The position numbers and the translations under genes were made by a program. The notes beneath the pieces were generated by a model. The model saw only the letters and a list, made by a program, of their open reading frames with translations. It was not told where the DNA came from and did no database searches. A DNA stretch of 12,238 nucleotides from an uncultured Chlorobiaceae bacterium (lineage in GTDB: Bacteria; Bacteroidota; Chlorobiia; Chlorobiales; Chlorobiaceae), in assembly GCA_903904495.1 (NCBI GenBank), contig CAIVCU010000078.1, positions 1 through 12,238 of the forward strand, written 5' to 3'. Shown here piece by piece: positions 1 through 7,200 of this stretch (the stretch's first letter is position 1; the number at the start of each line of letters is the position of its first letter).

Positions 1-80
1 GAATATGCTACAATTCCTTTTGGTACGGCAACCCCGAATTTTCTCAGGATATCCTTGCCTTGATATTCATGAATGTTCAT
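1..80 (-). CDS. sucC: Succinyl-CoA synthetase (ADP-forming) beta subunit, N-terminal fragment
   Basis: Reading the minus strand from the ATG at 80-78 gives MNIHEYQGKDILRKFG, then VAVPKGIVAY and a partial codon at the window edge. This is the characteristic N-terminus of the SucC/ATP-grasp family (E. coli SucC begins MNLHEYQAKQL). Only about 26 of the roughly 390 residues expected are inside the window, so truncation is by the edge and not a mutation. From family knowledge, SucC pairs with SucD to interconvert succinyl-CoA and succinate with ATP/ADP in the cytoplasm. In an organism running the reductive TCA cycle it would work in the succinyl-CoA-forming direction; that is inference. The gene is divergent from tadA. 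No good ribosome binding site precedes the ATG. Confidence 0.88.
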   Translation of the reverse strand, partial: MNIHEYQGKDILRKFGVAVPKGIVAY

Positions 81-223
81 ATTGTTGGGTCTTGGGTTAC
101 TGACTACAGTTTGCAAAATAATGCCGGGGAAAGCCCGAAATTGCGCAAAGACCACAGTATAATGAAAAATACGATTACGATAAAGTCTTGGAGCACCAAC
201 AAAACAATATTTATTCAATAATT
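81..223. promoter_or_regulatory. Divergent sucC/tadA intergenic region with a -10-like TATAAT
   Basis: This gap between the divergent starts of sucC and tadA must carry promoters for both. On the plus strand, positions 158-163 read TATAAT, a perfect sigma70 -10 hexamer. No good TTGACA-like -35 lies 16-18 bp upstream (that stretch reads CCGAAA) and there is no extended -10 TG. If it is used, transcription would start near position 170, giving tadA a leader of about 50 nt. I see no clear promoter for sucC on the minus strand. No RNA structure or coding ORF is convincing here. Confidence 0.4.
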
Positions 224-685
224 ATGATGGAATTTACGTATTGCATGGAGCTTGCTTTCCGCGAGGCAATAAAGGCTTTTGAACGAAAGGAGGTTCCTGT
301 AGGTGCGGTTGTTCTTGACAGTAATGGTCATGTTATCGGAAAAGGGTATAACCAGGTGGAAGCGCTTTGCGATGCTACTGCTCATGCGGAAATGATTGCG
401 CTGACTTCGGCCATGGCAACACTCGGCAGTAAGTATCTCAATGATTGTACTCTTGCAGTTACTCTGGAGCCTTGCCCGATGTGTGCCGGAGCTATTGTCA
501 ATGCAAAAGTTGGGAGGCTTATTTTCGGAGCGTATGATCCAAAAATGGGAGCTTCAGGAACGGTTATGAATGTGACCGGTTGCGGGCAGCTCAACCATCA
601 GCCGGAGGTTTTTGGTGGCATTATGGAGAATAAATGCCGCAGTCTGCTTCAGGATTTTTTCAGGGAGTTGCGACAGAAACCATAA
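224..685 (+). CDS. tadA: tRNA-specific adenosine deaminase (A34 to inosine)
   Basis: TadA deaminates adenosine 34 of tRNA-Arg(ACG) to inosine so that it can read several Arg codons; it acts as a cytoplasmic homodimer. From the ATG at 224 the protein has 153 residues, typical of the family. The zinc/catalytic signature is complete: HAE at residues 54-56 (His zinc ligand, Glu general acid/base) and PCPMC at 83-87 (two Cys zinc ligands). The EVPVGAVV strand lies at 23-30 and the DFFR helix near the C-terminus. Start choice: tandem ATGs lie at 224 and 227, which match the start of homologues just before the first helix. The frame is open back to a TTG at 188, which would add 12 polar residues (EHQQNN...) that look non-conserved. 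No start has a good ribosome binding site. The gene appears monocistronic and converges on the DUF697-like gene. Confidence 0.93.
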   Translation: MMEFTYCMELAFREAIKAFERKEVPVGAVVLDSNGHVIGKGYNQVEALCDATAHAEMIALTSAMATLGSKYLNDCTLAVTLEPCPMCAGAIVNAKVGRLIFGAYDPKMGASGTVMNVTGCGQLNHQPEVFGGIMENKCRSLLQDFFRELRQKP

Positions 686-693
686 GAGTTTTT

Positions 694-721
694 AAGAATA
701 GGACTTATGCGTCCTATTCTT
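694..721. terminator. Hairpin between convergent tadA and the DUF697-like gene
   Basis: The arms AAGAATAGGAC (694-704) and GTCCTATTCTT (711-721) are perfect 11-bp inverted repeats around a 6-nt loop. The hairpin starts 8 nt after the tadA stop, and its right arm covers the stop codon and last two Glu codons of the opposing gene. Neither side has a clean U-tract (plus side continues CGCTTTG; minus side runs into A residues). It may therefore act as a shared bidirectional terminator or a 3'-end stabiliser rather than a textbook intrinsic terminator. Confidence 0.6.
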
Positions 722-1736
722 CGCTTTGTTTAGTGCTTATGTTCTCCCTGATAATCTGTTTCAGTGAGCTGGCAAGGTGGGAAACAATGTCCTGAGTTAT
801 GCCGCCTCCTGTAGATGGTTGCTGGATGGTGTCGAGGCTATCCATTCCGGCGTTTTTGACTGCCTTGCTGATGGTTACTGAGAGGATCGGATTGCACTCC
901 TTGACGATCTCTTTCAGCATGAATGAGGCCTCAAACATGCTTTGCTGAATAATTTCCTTTTTGTCTTTTTCCGTCATTGCCTGGCACTGGTGGGTTGCGA
1001 TAATACCGGCAAGGCAGGTGAGATAGGTATTGGTTGAGCCCGCAAGAAAAAGATTGAGAAAAAACGGGGTCAGCAGGTTTCCACCCGGCAGCAGAGACGA
1101 CAGGGTATTGCTGAATGAGGCCTGTATAATAGGCTTGATGTGGGCTGGTAATTCCTCCTTTCTGAAATCAGAAAGCGGCAGGGATTCATAGACTGAGCGA
1201 ACAAGCTTGATGAACTCTCTCAGGTGCTGTTCGCGGTTGTGGATAGTATAGATATTCCATATCACCTTGATGTTGTTCATCAGTGAAGTGGTTGTTCCGT
1301 AAGAGGTGTTCTGGGCAAAAGCCCCCACAAAAAAGTTTTTTGTGGCAATCTGCTTGGTGATGTTGAGCGAGTCGACCTCGAGAAACTTGAGGTTGGTTCT
1401 TACCCAGCGTTGATCTTTCTGCTGTTTTGATGCATCCGGATGCATGGAGTGAACCGGCAATCTTCCAGCCATATAGCCGGTATAGATTTCCATTTCCCTG
1501 GTGTTTTCATGTTCCGGCAACAGCGGAACTTTCGGAATTGAAAAAAACCGGATAGTTGTAAAAAGTGCGGCAAAAAGGAGTGCTGCGCTGAAAATAAGGA
1601 AAACCATCCCCGCATAGGGGTGGAATGAATCGAGAAGCTTTGCTGCCGTATGTAACTGATTGACTATGAAGACAATCAAGAGGAGTATGACCGCCAGAAG
1701 TGCGGTATACAAAAATGAGTATGCTTTTCTTTTCAT
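714..1736 (-). CDS. Predicted inner-membrane protein, YcjF/DUF697-like
   Basis: This 340-residue protein has a short positive N-terminus (MKRK), then two hydrophobic helices at about residues 7-26 and 40-62, giving a hairpin membrane anchor. A polar linker follows, then a mostly helical soluble domain. Residues about 138-166 (FVGAFAQNTSY...SLMNNIKVIWNIYTIHN) and 230-252 (LAGSTNTYLTCLAGIIATHQC) resemble the two conserved blocks of the DUF697/YcjF family. Length and architecture also match E. coli YcjF, which sits next to the GTPase-like YcjX. The biochemical function of that family is not established, and no GTPase partner is visible here. The gene lies 88 bp downstream of the flavin oxidoreductase on the same strand, so the two may be co-transcribed. 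The ATG at 1736 is the first Met of the frame and fits the membrane anchor, but has no recognisable ribosome binding site. That this is a real gene is near certain; the family call is by eye and moderate. Confidence 0.62.
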   Translation of the reverse strand: MKRKAYSFLYTALLAVILLLIVFIVNQLHTAAKLLDSFHPYAGMVFLIFSAALLFAALFTTIRFFSIPKVPLLPEHENTREMEIYTGYMAGRLPVHSMHPDASKQQKDQRWVRTNLKFLEVDSLNITKQIATKNFFVGAFAQNTSYGTTTSLMNNIKVIWNIYTIHNREQHLREFIKLVRSVYESLPLSDFRKEELPAHIKPIIQASFSNTLSSLLPGGNLLTPFFLNLFLAGSTNTYLTCLAGIIATHQCQAMTEKDKKEIIQQSMFEASFMLKEIVKECNPILSVTISKAVKNAGMDSLDTIQQPSTGGGITQDIVSHLASSLKQIIRENISTKQSEE

Positions 1737-1824
1737 ATCGGCAGTTTTTTGAGACGGGGTTTAACCGTCAGAAAAGAAGTTCTCTATTGCAGTAAGATAC
1801 TCGTTTTTCCTGCCGTATAATCCT

Positions 1825-3084
1825 CTAAGAAATAGTTTCCGGTTTCGGGAGTCTTATAGAGTGGTCACGGCTGAATTGATAGTCCAGAAAAATATCTTCT
1901 GCTGCTGGAAGCTGCCATTTCCCGTTTGCCAGTCTGTTTGTTGTTTCCTTGAGGCGGTATGTCAATTGGCCGCATGTCCAGCAATCATAATTAGCCATGC
2001 CAGTACAGAGGCAGGTTTTCTCCTTGATAATAAGAGGTTCACCCGGTTTCCTCGCTGCAAGCGCCTGGTAATACTCGTCGATATAGGTGCATGTTCCGCC
2101 ATTTTCAAGCAGATAGCCAAGTCCTTCGCAGTTCGGCTTTATTGCATAGCGCAATGTCGGCGACTCAGTCAGCATCCGCATTGGATAACCTGTGGTTGAC
2201 GCCATATTGACAACAATATCCTCCTCGCGTGCATTGATATAGTGCTGCTTGACTTCTGAAGGCAGACCGGCTTCCTTGCTTATGGTAAATCGGGTTGCAA
2301 CCTGTACACCTGCAGCTCCCGCTTTAAGATAATCAACAGCATCGGTTCCTGTAAAAATTCCACCGGCAGCGATGACCGGAATGTTCAACTCTTCTTTTTT
2401 CAGGAAAGCAAGAACTTCAGCGAAGATGGTCTGAAGATCAACCTTCTGCCAGTCATCTGCTCCAAAGCCGAGGTGACCTCCGGCAAGTGGTCCTTCGACT
2501 ATAATGTAGTCAGGCAGTCGATCAAGGCGTACTGCCCGTTTCAGAAAGATGGAAAGAGCCCTGACTGAGGATATAATAATACCGATTTTAACGTCGCGAA
2601 ATCTTGGGTGCGCCTGAATGAGGTCAAGGGTGCGGAGGTTGAGGCCTGCGGCAAGGGTCAAGCCGTCAATGCCGCCATCCATGGCTGCACACAGTCTGAC
2701 TCTCAGCGTTTCGACAGCACTGTTCATGGTCAGTTTTTCCATGCAGTTCAAAAAAATCGCGCCTTTACCGGTTTTTTGGGACACCGTATATTCGATATAC
2801 TTTTTTTGTGATTCAGCCAGCTCTTCGAGGTCAAACAGCACAGCAGATTTATCAGGGTTGCCGCTGTATGCTGCGTACTTTTTCCTTTTTCCGCTTACAT
2901 ACGATGTTTTGAATATTCTGTCGCAGACATAGCCGATCAGGGCGTCGGAAATATGGCCGATCCCGCCAAGTTTTTCAGCAGCGAGGGCAAGTTCGGTTGT
3001 TGAGATATTAACTCCCATGCCACCGATAATGATGGGCACATATTCTTTTCCGCCTATTTGTAACCTGAAATTGTCTACGTTCAT
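1825..3084 (-). CDS. Nitronate monooxygenase / 2-nitropropane dioxygenase-like FMN enzyme with Cys-rich tail
   Basis: This is a TIM-barrel flavoprotein of the 2-nitropropane dioxygenase/nitronate monooxygenase superfamily. Visible family features (numbered from the ATG at 3084, 419 residues) are the opening block IIIGGMGVNIS at about 18-28; EGPLAGGHLGFG at 197-208, whose His204 aligns with the catalytic His; AAGGI at 239-243; and GVQVATRF at 259-266, the FMN-phosphate region. The C-terminus adds a cluster, CLCTGMANYDCWTCG (Cys358, 360, 368, 371), not part of the core barrel. Family members oxidise nitronates or act as NAD(P)H:flavin oxidoreductases, and some related proteins serve in polyketide/fatty-acid synthesis, so the substrate is unknown. 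Start choice: an in-frame ATG at 3120 would add MICKCSYTDKKT; I prefer 3084 because homologues begin just before the first barrel strand. It is probably first in a two-gene minus-strand unit with the DUF697-like gene and divergent from gpmA. Confidence 0.82.
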   Translation of the reverse strand: MNVDNFRLQIGGKEYVPIIIGGMGVNISTTELALAAEKLGGIGHISDALIGYVCDRIFKTSYVSGKRKKYAAYSGNPDKSAVLFDLEELAESQKKYIEYTVSQKTGKGAIFLNCMEKLTMNSAVETLRVRLCAAMDGGIDGLTLAAGLNLRTLDLIQAHPRFRDVKIGIIISSVRALSIFLKRAVRLDRLPDYIIVEGPLAGGHLGFGADDWQKVDLQTIFAEVLAFLKKEELNIPVIAAGGIFTGTDAVDYLKAGAAGVQVATRFTISKEAGLPSEVKQHYINAREEDIVVNMASTTGYPMRMLTESPTLRYAIKPNCEGLGYLLENGGTCTYIDEYYQALAARKPGEPLIIKEKTCLCTGMANYDCWTCGQLTYRLKETTNRLANGKWQLPAAEDIFLDYQFSRDHSIRLPKPETIS

Positions 3085-3392
3085 TGTCTTTTTATCAGTA
3101 TAAGAGCATTTACAGATCATTCATACCACTGAGTGACAAGGATCCGGAAAGCGAGCTGCCGGTACCCTTCGCCAAAAATTACTTAAGATATCATATTTCG
3201 ATTTATAAATCTATAGACTTTTCTTAGAAAAAGCCTTGCTTTACAACTCTCCGCAGCATTCTTCGGGAGAAGTTTAACGGTATGGTGTGGATGAAGTTTG
3301 AGAAAAGGTTTGTAGAATATTAAATTGCAGGCCAACTAACGAGGAAAATATTTCCGGAATTAAAAAGAATCCAGAAAAAGGGGATCACTACT
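3085..3392. promoter_or_regulatory. Divergent flavin-oxidoreductase/gpmA intergenic region with AT-rich dyads
   Basis: About 300 bp separate the preferred start of the minus-strand flavoprotein from gpmA. No gene of normal size fits. An AT-rich core (about 3175-3235) contains a perfect 12-bp palindrome, GATTTATAAATC (3200-3211), and a second dyad, TTTTCT-T-AGAAAA (3219-3231). These are plausible operator or promoter elements for either direction. On the plus strand TAGAAT (3313-3318) could be a -10 for gpmA, but no matching -35 is visible. A 13-codon open frame with a good Shine-Dalgarno lies at 3282-3323 (see findings). The promoter function is inferred from gene orientation. Confidence 0.4.
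3376..3383 (+). promoter_or_regulatory. Ribosome binding site of gpmA
   Basis: AAAAGGGG ends 9 nt before the gpmA ATG at 3393. It is the clearest Shine-Dalgarno-like sequence in front of a protein-coding gene in this window, and it fixes that start. Confidence 0.6.
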
Positions 3393-4136
3393 ATGATAAA
3401 ACTGGTGTTGTTGCGGCATGGAGAGAGTCAATGGAACCGTGAAAACCGATTTACTGGATGGTATGATGTTGACCTGAGCGATCAGGGAAGGACCGAGGCT
3501 GCATATGCCGGTAAACTGCTTCAGGAGGAAGGGTTTGTATTTGACGTTGCCTACACCTCGGTTCTTAAACGCGCCATAAGGACCTTGTGGAGTGTGCTTG
3601 ATGCAATGGATTTGATGTGGATTCCTGTTTTCAAGAGCTGGCGCCTTAACGAGCGTCATTATGGTGCCCTTCAGGGACTAAACAAGTCTGAAACATCGCA
3701 GAAGTATGGCGAAGAACAGGTGCTTGTATGGCGGAGAAGTTACGATACACCGCCTCCTGTGCTTGAGAAAAGTGATGAGCGCTATCCCGGTGCAGATCCC
3801 CGCTATGCAGCTCTCGATGAATCGGAGATTCCGCTCAGTGAATGTCTGAAAGATACCGTGGACCGTTTTCTCCCTCTATGGCATGAAACAATAGCGCCGG
3901 AAATCCGTAAGGGCCGGAAGGTCATCATAGCGGCTCATGGAAACTCTCTTCGTGCACTGGTCAAATATCTTGATAATATTTCCGAAGAGGATATTGTCGG
4001 TGTGAACATCCCGACGGGCATTCCACTGGTCTATGAGCTTGATGATAACCTTAATGCTATCAGAAGTTATTATCTCGGAGATCAGGATGCCCTGAAAAAG
4101 GCTGTTGACGCTGTAGCCAGTCAGGGAAAAGCATAG
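3393..4136 (+). CDS. gpmA: 2,3-bisphosphoglycerate-dependent phosphoglycerate mutase
   Basis: This cytoplasmic enzyme interconverts 3-phosphoglycerate and 2-phosphoglycerate in glycolysis/gluconeogenesis through a phosphohistidine. The protein has 247 residues, the usual dPGM length. The catalytic set is intact: LRHGES at 7-12, with His9 as phospho-acceptor and Arg8; TGWYDVDLSDQG at 21-32; Arg60 in the TSVLKRA segment; LNERHYGALQGLNK at 85-98, with Glu87 as probable general acid and Lys98; Arg114-Arg115; and AAHGNSLRALVKYL at 180-193, with His182 as second catalytic His. GIPLVYELD near 209-217 and the C-terminal YLGD are also family hallmarks. The start is supported by the upstream AAAAGGGG. 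A 101-bp AT-rich gap without a strong terminator separates it from gltB, so partial read-through into gltBD is possible. Nothing is broken or unusual. Confidence 0.97.
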   Translation: MIKLVLLRHGESQWNRENRFTGWYDVDLSDQGRTEAAYAGKLLQEEGFVFDVAYTSVLKRAIRTLWSVLDAMDLMWIPVFKSWRLNERHYGALQGLNKSETSQKYGEEQVLVWRRSYDTPPPVLEKSDERYPGADPRYAALDESEIPLSECLKDTVDRFLPLWHETIAPEIRKGRKVIIAAHGNSLRALVKYLDNISEEDIVGVNIPTGIPLVYELDDNLNAIRSYYLGDQDALKKAVDAVASQGKA

Positions 4137-4237
4137 ATCAACCCCGTAAAGCTGTGGTAGGTTGTTTTGTTAAAAAACTTTTATATTCTGCACTTTGATT
4201 TGTCGATCGCCTTTTTTTTGAAACTGTTTGAAAAGTT
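4137..4237 (+). promoter_or_regulatory. gpmA-gltB intergenic region, likely gltBD promoter
   Basis: This 101-bp gap is AT-rich. TTGTTT (4162-4167) and TATTCT (4184-4189) are 16 bp apart and could serve as a weak -35/-10 pair for gltBD. A 5-bp AT-only stem (GTTTT 4164-4168 with AAAAC 4174-4178) is followed by TTTTATATT and could weakly terminate gpmA. An oligo-T run lies at 4212-4219. Both assignments are tentative, and the elements overlap, so at most one of them is likely to be real. Confidence 0.3.
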
Positions 4238-7200
4238 GTGCCTGAAAATATGAACGTTAAGATAAATGCGGGGCTCTATGATCCTCAGTTTGAGCATGAT
4301 GCCTGCGGTGTAGGGTTTGTTGCCCATATCAAAGGCGTCAAGTCCCATGAAATTGTAGAGCAGGGCTTAAAAATAAATGAGAATCTGAAACATCGCGGAG
4401 CCTGTGGCTGTGAAAAGAATACCGGTGATGGAGCAGGAATTCTTCTTCAGATCCCTGACAAGTTTCTTCGAAAAGTTTGTGCAGAAAGAAATATTGAACT
4501 TCCCCCGGAAAATCAATATGGCGTAGGAATGCTCTTTCTGCCTCCGGATATATCTCAGAGGCGTGCTATTGAAGATATCTGCCGTTTGATGATTCAGGCA
4601 GAAGGTCAGAAATTTCTCGGGTTCAGAAAAGTTCCGACCAGCAACGCTACCCTTGGTGAAACAGCACGCTCTGAAGAGCCCGTTGTCAAACAGCTTTTTG
4701 TAGGCTGGGGCAAAGATATTACTTCAGAACTTGAATTTGAAAGGAAGCTCTATATCATCCGCCGCCGCATAACGAAGCGCGTCAAATACACAGCAGGACT
4801 TCTCGGTAGCAGTTATTTCTATATTTCAAGTCTTTCCGGCAGGACTATTATTTATAAGGGCATGCTTCTGCCAGAGCAGGTAGGAGAGTTTTATCCTGAA
4901 CTGCATGATCCTGAAATGGAAAGTGCCATTGCCATGGTGCACTCCCGTTTCAGTACAAATACATTTCCAAGCTGGGACAGGGCGCATCCCTACCGGTATC
5001 TCAGCCATAACGGTGAGATCAATACGCTCAGGGGCAATGTCAACTGGATGAACGCAAGGGAGAAAACCATCCGTTCGCAAGTATTCGGTGATGCACTTGA
5101 GGATATCAAGCCGGTAATTATGGAGGATGGCAGCGATTCGGCCATTCTCGACAATACTTTTGAGTTTCTCGTCCTTTCAGGTCGTTCTCTGGCACATGCA
5201 GCCATGATGATTATTCCGGAACCCTGGACAGGCAACAATGCGATGTCCCCGGAGAAAAAAGCCTTCTACGAGTTCCACAGCTGTCTTATGGAGCCATGGG
5301 ACGGACCTGCATCGGTAACCTTTACTGACGGGGCTCAGATCGGCGCCGTACTTGACCGTAATGGCCTTCGCCCTTCACGTTACTATATCACAAAGGATGA
5401 CCTTGTTATTATGGCATCAGAGGTCGGAGTGCTTGATATTGCTCCGGAACGGATTCTCAAAAAGGATCGTCTCCAGCCAGGCAAAATGTTTCTTGTCGAT
5501 ACCGTTGAAGGCCGCATTATTTCCGATGAAGAGATTAAGCAGAGCATTGCCGGTGAACAGCCTTATGGTGAGTGGATTTCACGTAATACCATTGACCTGG
5601 AGGCACTTGAAGACCATCCTCAGCTTAAAAACCCTGATGAGGACAAGTACAGCCTGACCGCGCGCCAGAAGGTGTTCGGTTATACTCAGGAAGATATCTA
5701 CCTGCAGATAAAGACGATGAGCGAGAAAGGGGTGGAGCTTGTAGGGTCGATGGGCAACGATACACCTCTGGCTGTGCTTTCAAATAAATCGAAATTGCTG
5801 TACGACTATTTCAAACAGCTTTTTGCCCAGGTCACCAATCCGCCGATTGATTCACTTCGGGAGGAGCTTATAACTTCCACAACGGTAATGCTTGGCACCG
5901 AAGGCCAGCTGCTTGAACCGTCAGAGGTGAATTGCCGCAGGATCAGGCTGCCTCATCCTATTTTAACCAACCAGTACCTTGAAAAAATCCGGGGTATTGA
6001 ACAACCCGGTTTCAGAGCTGTTACTCTTCCGATATTTTACGAAGTATCGCAAGGCGGCAAGGGGATTGAATCGGCCATGCAGGATCTTTACCGCCATGCT
6101 GAACAGGCGGCAGGCAAGGGAGTCAATATTATTATCCTTTCCGACAAGGGAGAGATCGAAAAAGATCGTGCACCGATTCCGGCTTTGCTTGCTGTTTCAG
6201 GCCTGCACAACTTCCTTATCAATGCAGGTATAAGGACAAAGATCGGCCTGGTGCTTGAATCGGCTGAGCCAAGGGCTGTGCATCACTTCGCCATGTTGAT
6301 CAGTTACGGCGCAGGTGCAATCAATCCCTACATGGCTTTTGAAACAATCCATTCACTCGTCGAATCAGGTCAGATAAAACTGGATGAGAAGGGTGCAGTT
6401 AAAAATTATATCAAGGCCGCTGTCAAGGGTGTTGTGAAAACAATGGCTAAGATGGGTATTTCAACAATCCAGAGCTACCGCGGCGCCCAGATATTTGAGG
6501 CTGTCGGTCTCAATACCCAGCTTGTTGACGCTTATTTTACCAAGACTCCGACCCGTATTGAAGGCATCGGGATAGATATAGTAGCTGAAGAGGTTCGCAA
6601 ACGTCATGAATCGGTCTTTCCACCTACAGGCAACAAGGTTAATCGCGGTCTTGAAGCCGGAGGTGAAAGAAAATGGCGGTATAACGGCGAATATCATCTG
6701 TTCAGCCCTGAGGCCATCCATATTCTGCAGCACTCATGCAGAACCAGCAACTATGAGCTGTTTAAAAAATATGAGAATCTTATAGACGACCAGAGCGAGC
6801 ATCTCTGTACAATCCGCGGCTTGATGGATATCAAGTTCAGCAAGCATCCTGTGCCGATTGAGGAAGTAGAGCCGGTTGAAGCTATTTTCAAAAGGTTCAA
6901 GACCGGAGCCATGTCTTATGGATCCATCAGTCAGGAGGCTCACGAAACACTTGCCATAGCCATGAACAGGCTTGGAGGCAGGAGCAATACCGGTGAAGGC
7001 GGCGAAGATCCGGAACGCTTCAAAAGGGATGCCAACGGCGATTCGAGAATGTCTGCCATCAAGCAGGTTGCCTCCGGAAGGTTCGGTGTTACCAGTGAAT
7101 ATCTTGCCAGTGCCAACGAGATTCAGATCAAGATGGCTCAGGGAGCAAAGCCAGGCGAAGGCGGACAGCTTCCGGGATCCAAAGTCTATCCATGGGTAGC

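Noticed and set aside
188..223. TTG start adding 12 residues to TadA
   Set aside because: The added residues are polar and unlike the family N-terminus, there is no ribosome binding site, and the tandem ATGs at 224/227 fit homologues better.
1753..1769. Hairpin GACGG/CCGTC between the flavin enzyme and the DUF697-like gene as a terminator
   Set aside because: Only 5 bp long and not followed by a U-tract on the minus strand, so it is not enough to call a terminator or split the putative operon.
3248..3269. Stem TCTCC...GGAGA upstream of gpmA as a riboswitch or attenuator
   Set aside because: Five base pairs with a 13-nt loop and no T-run; consistent with chance. The GGGAGA part is better read as a Shine-Dalgarno for the micro-ORF.
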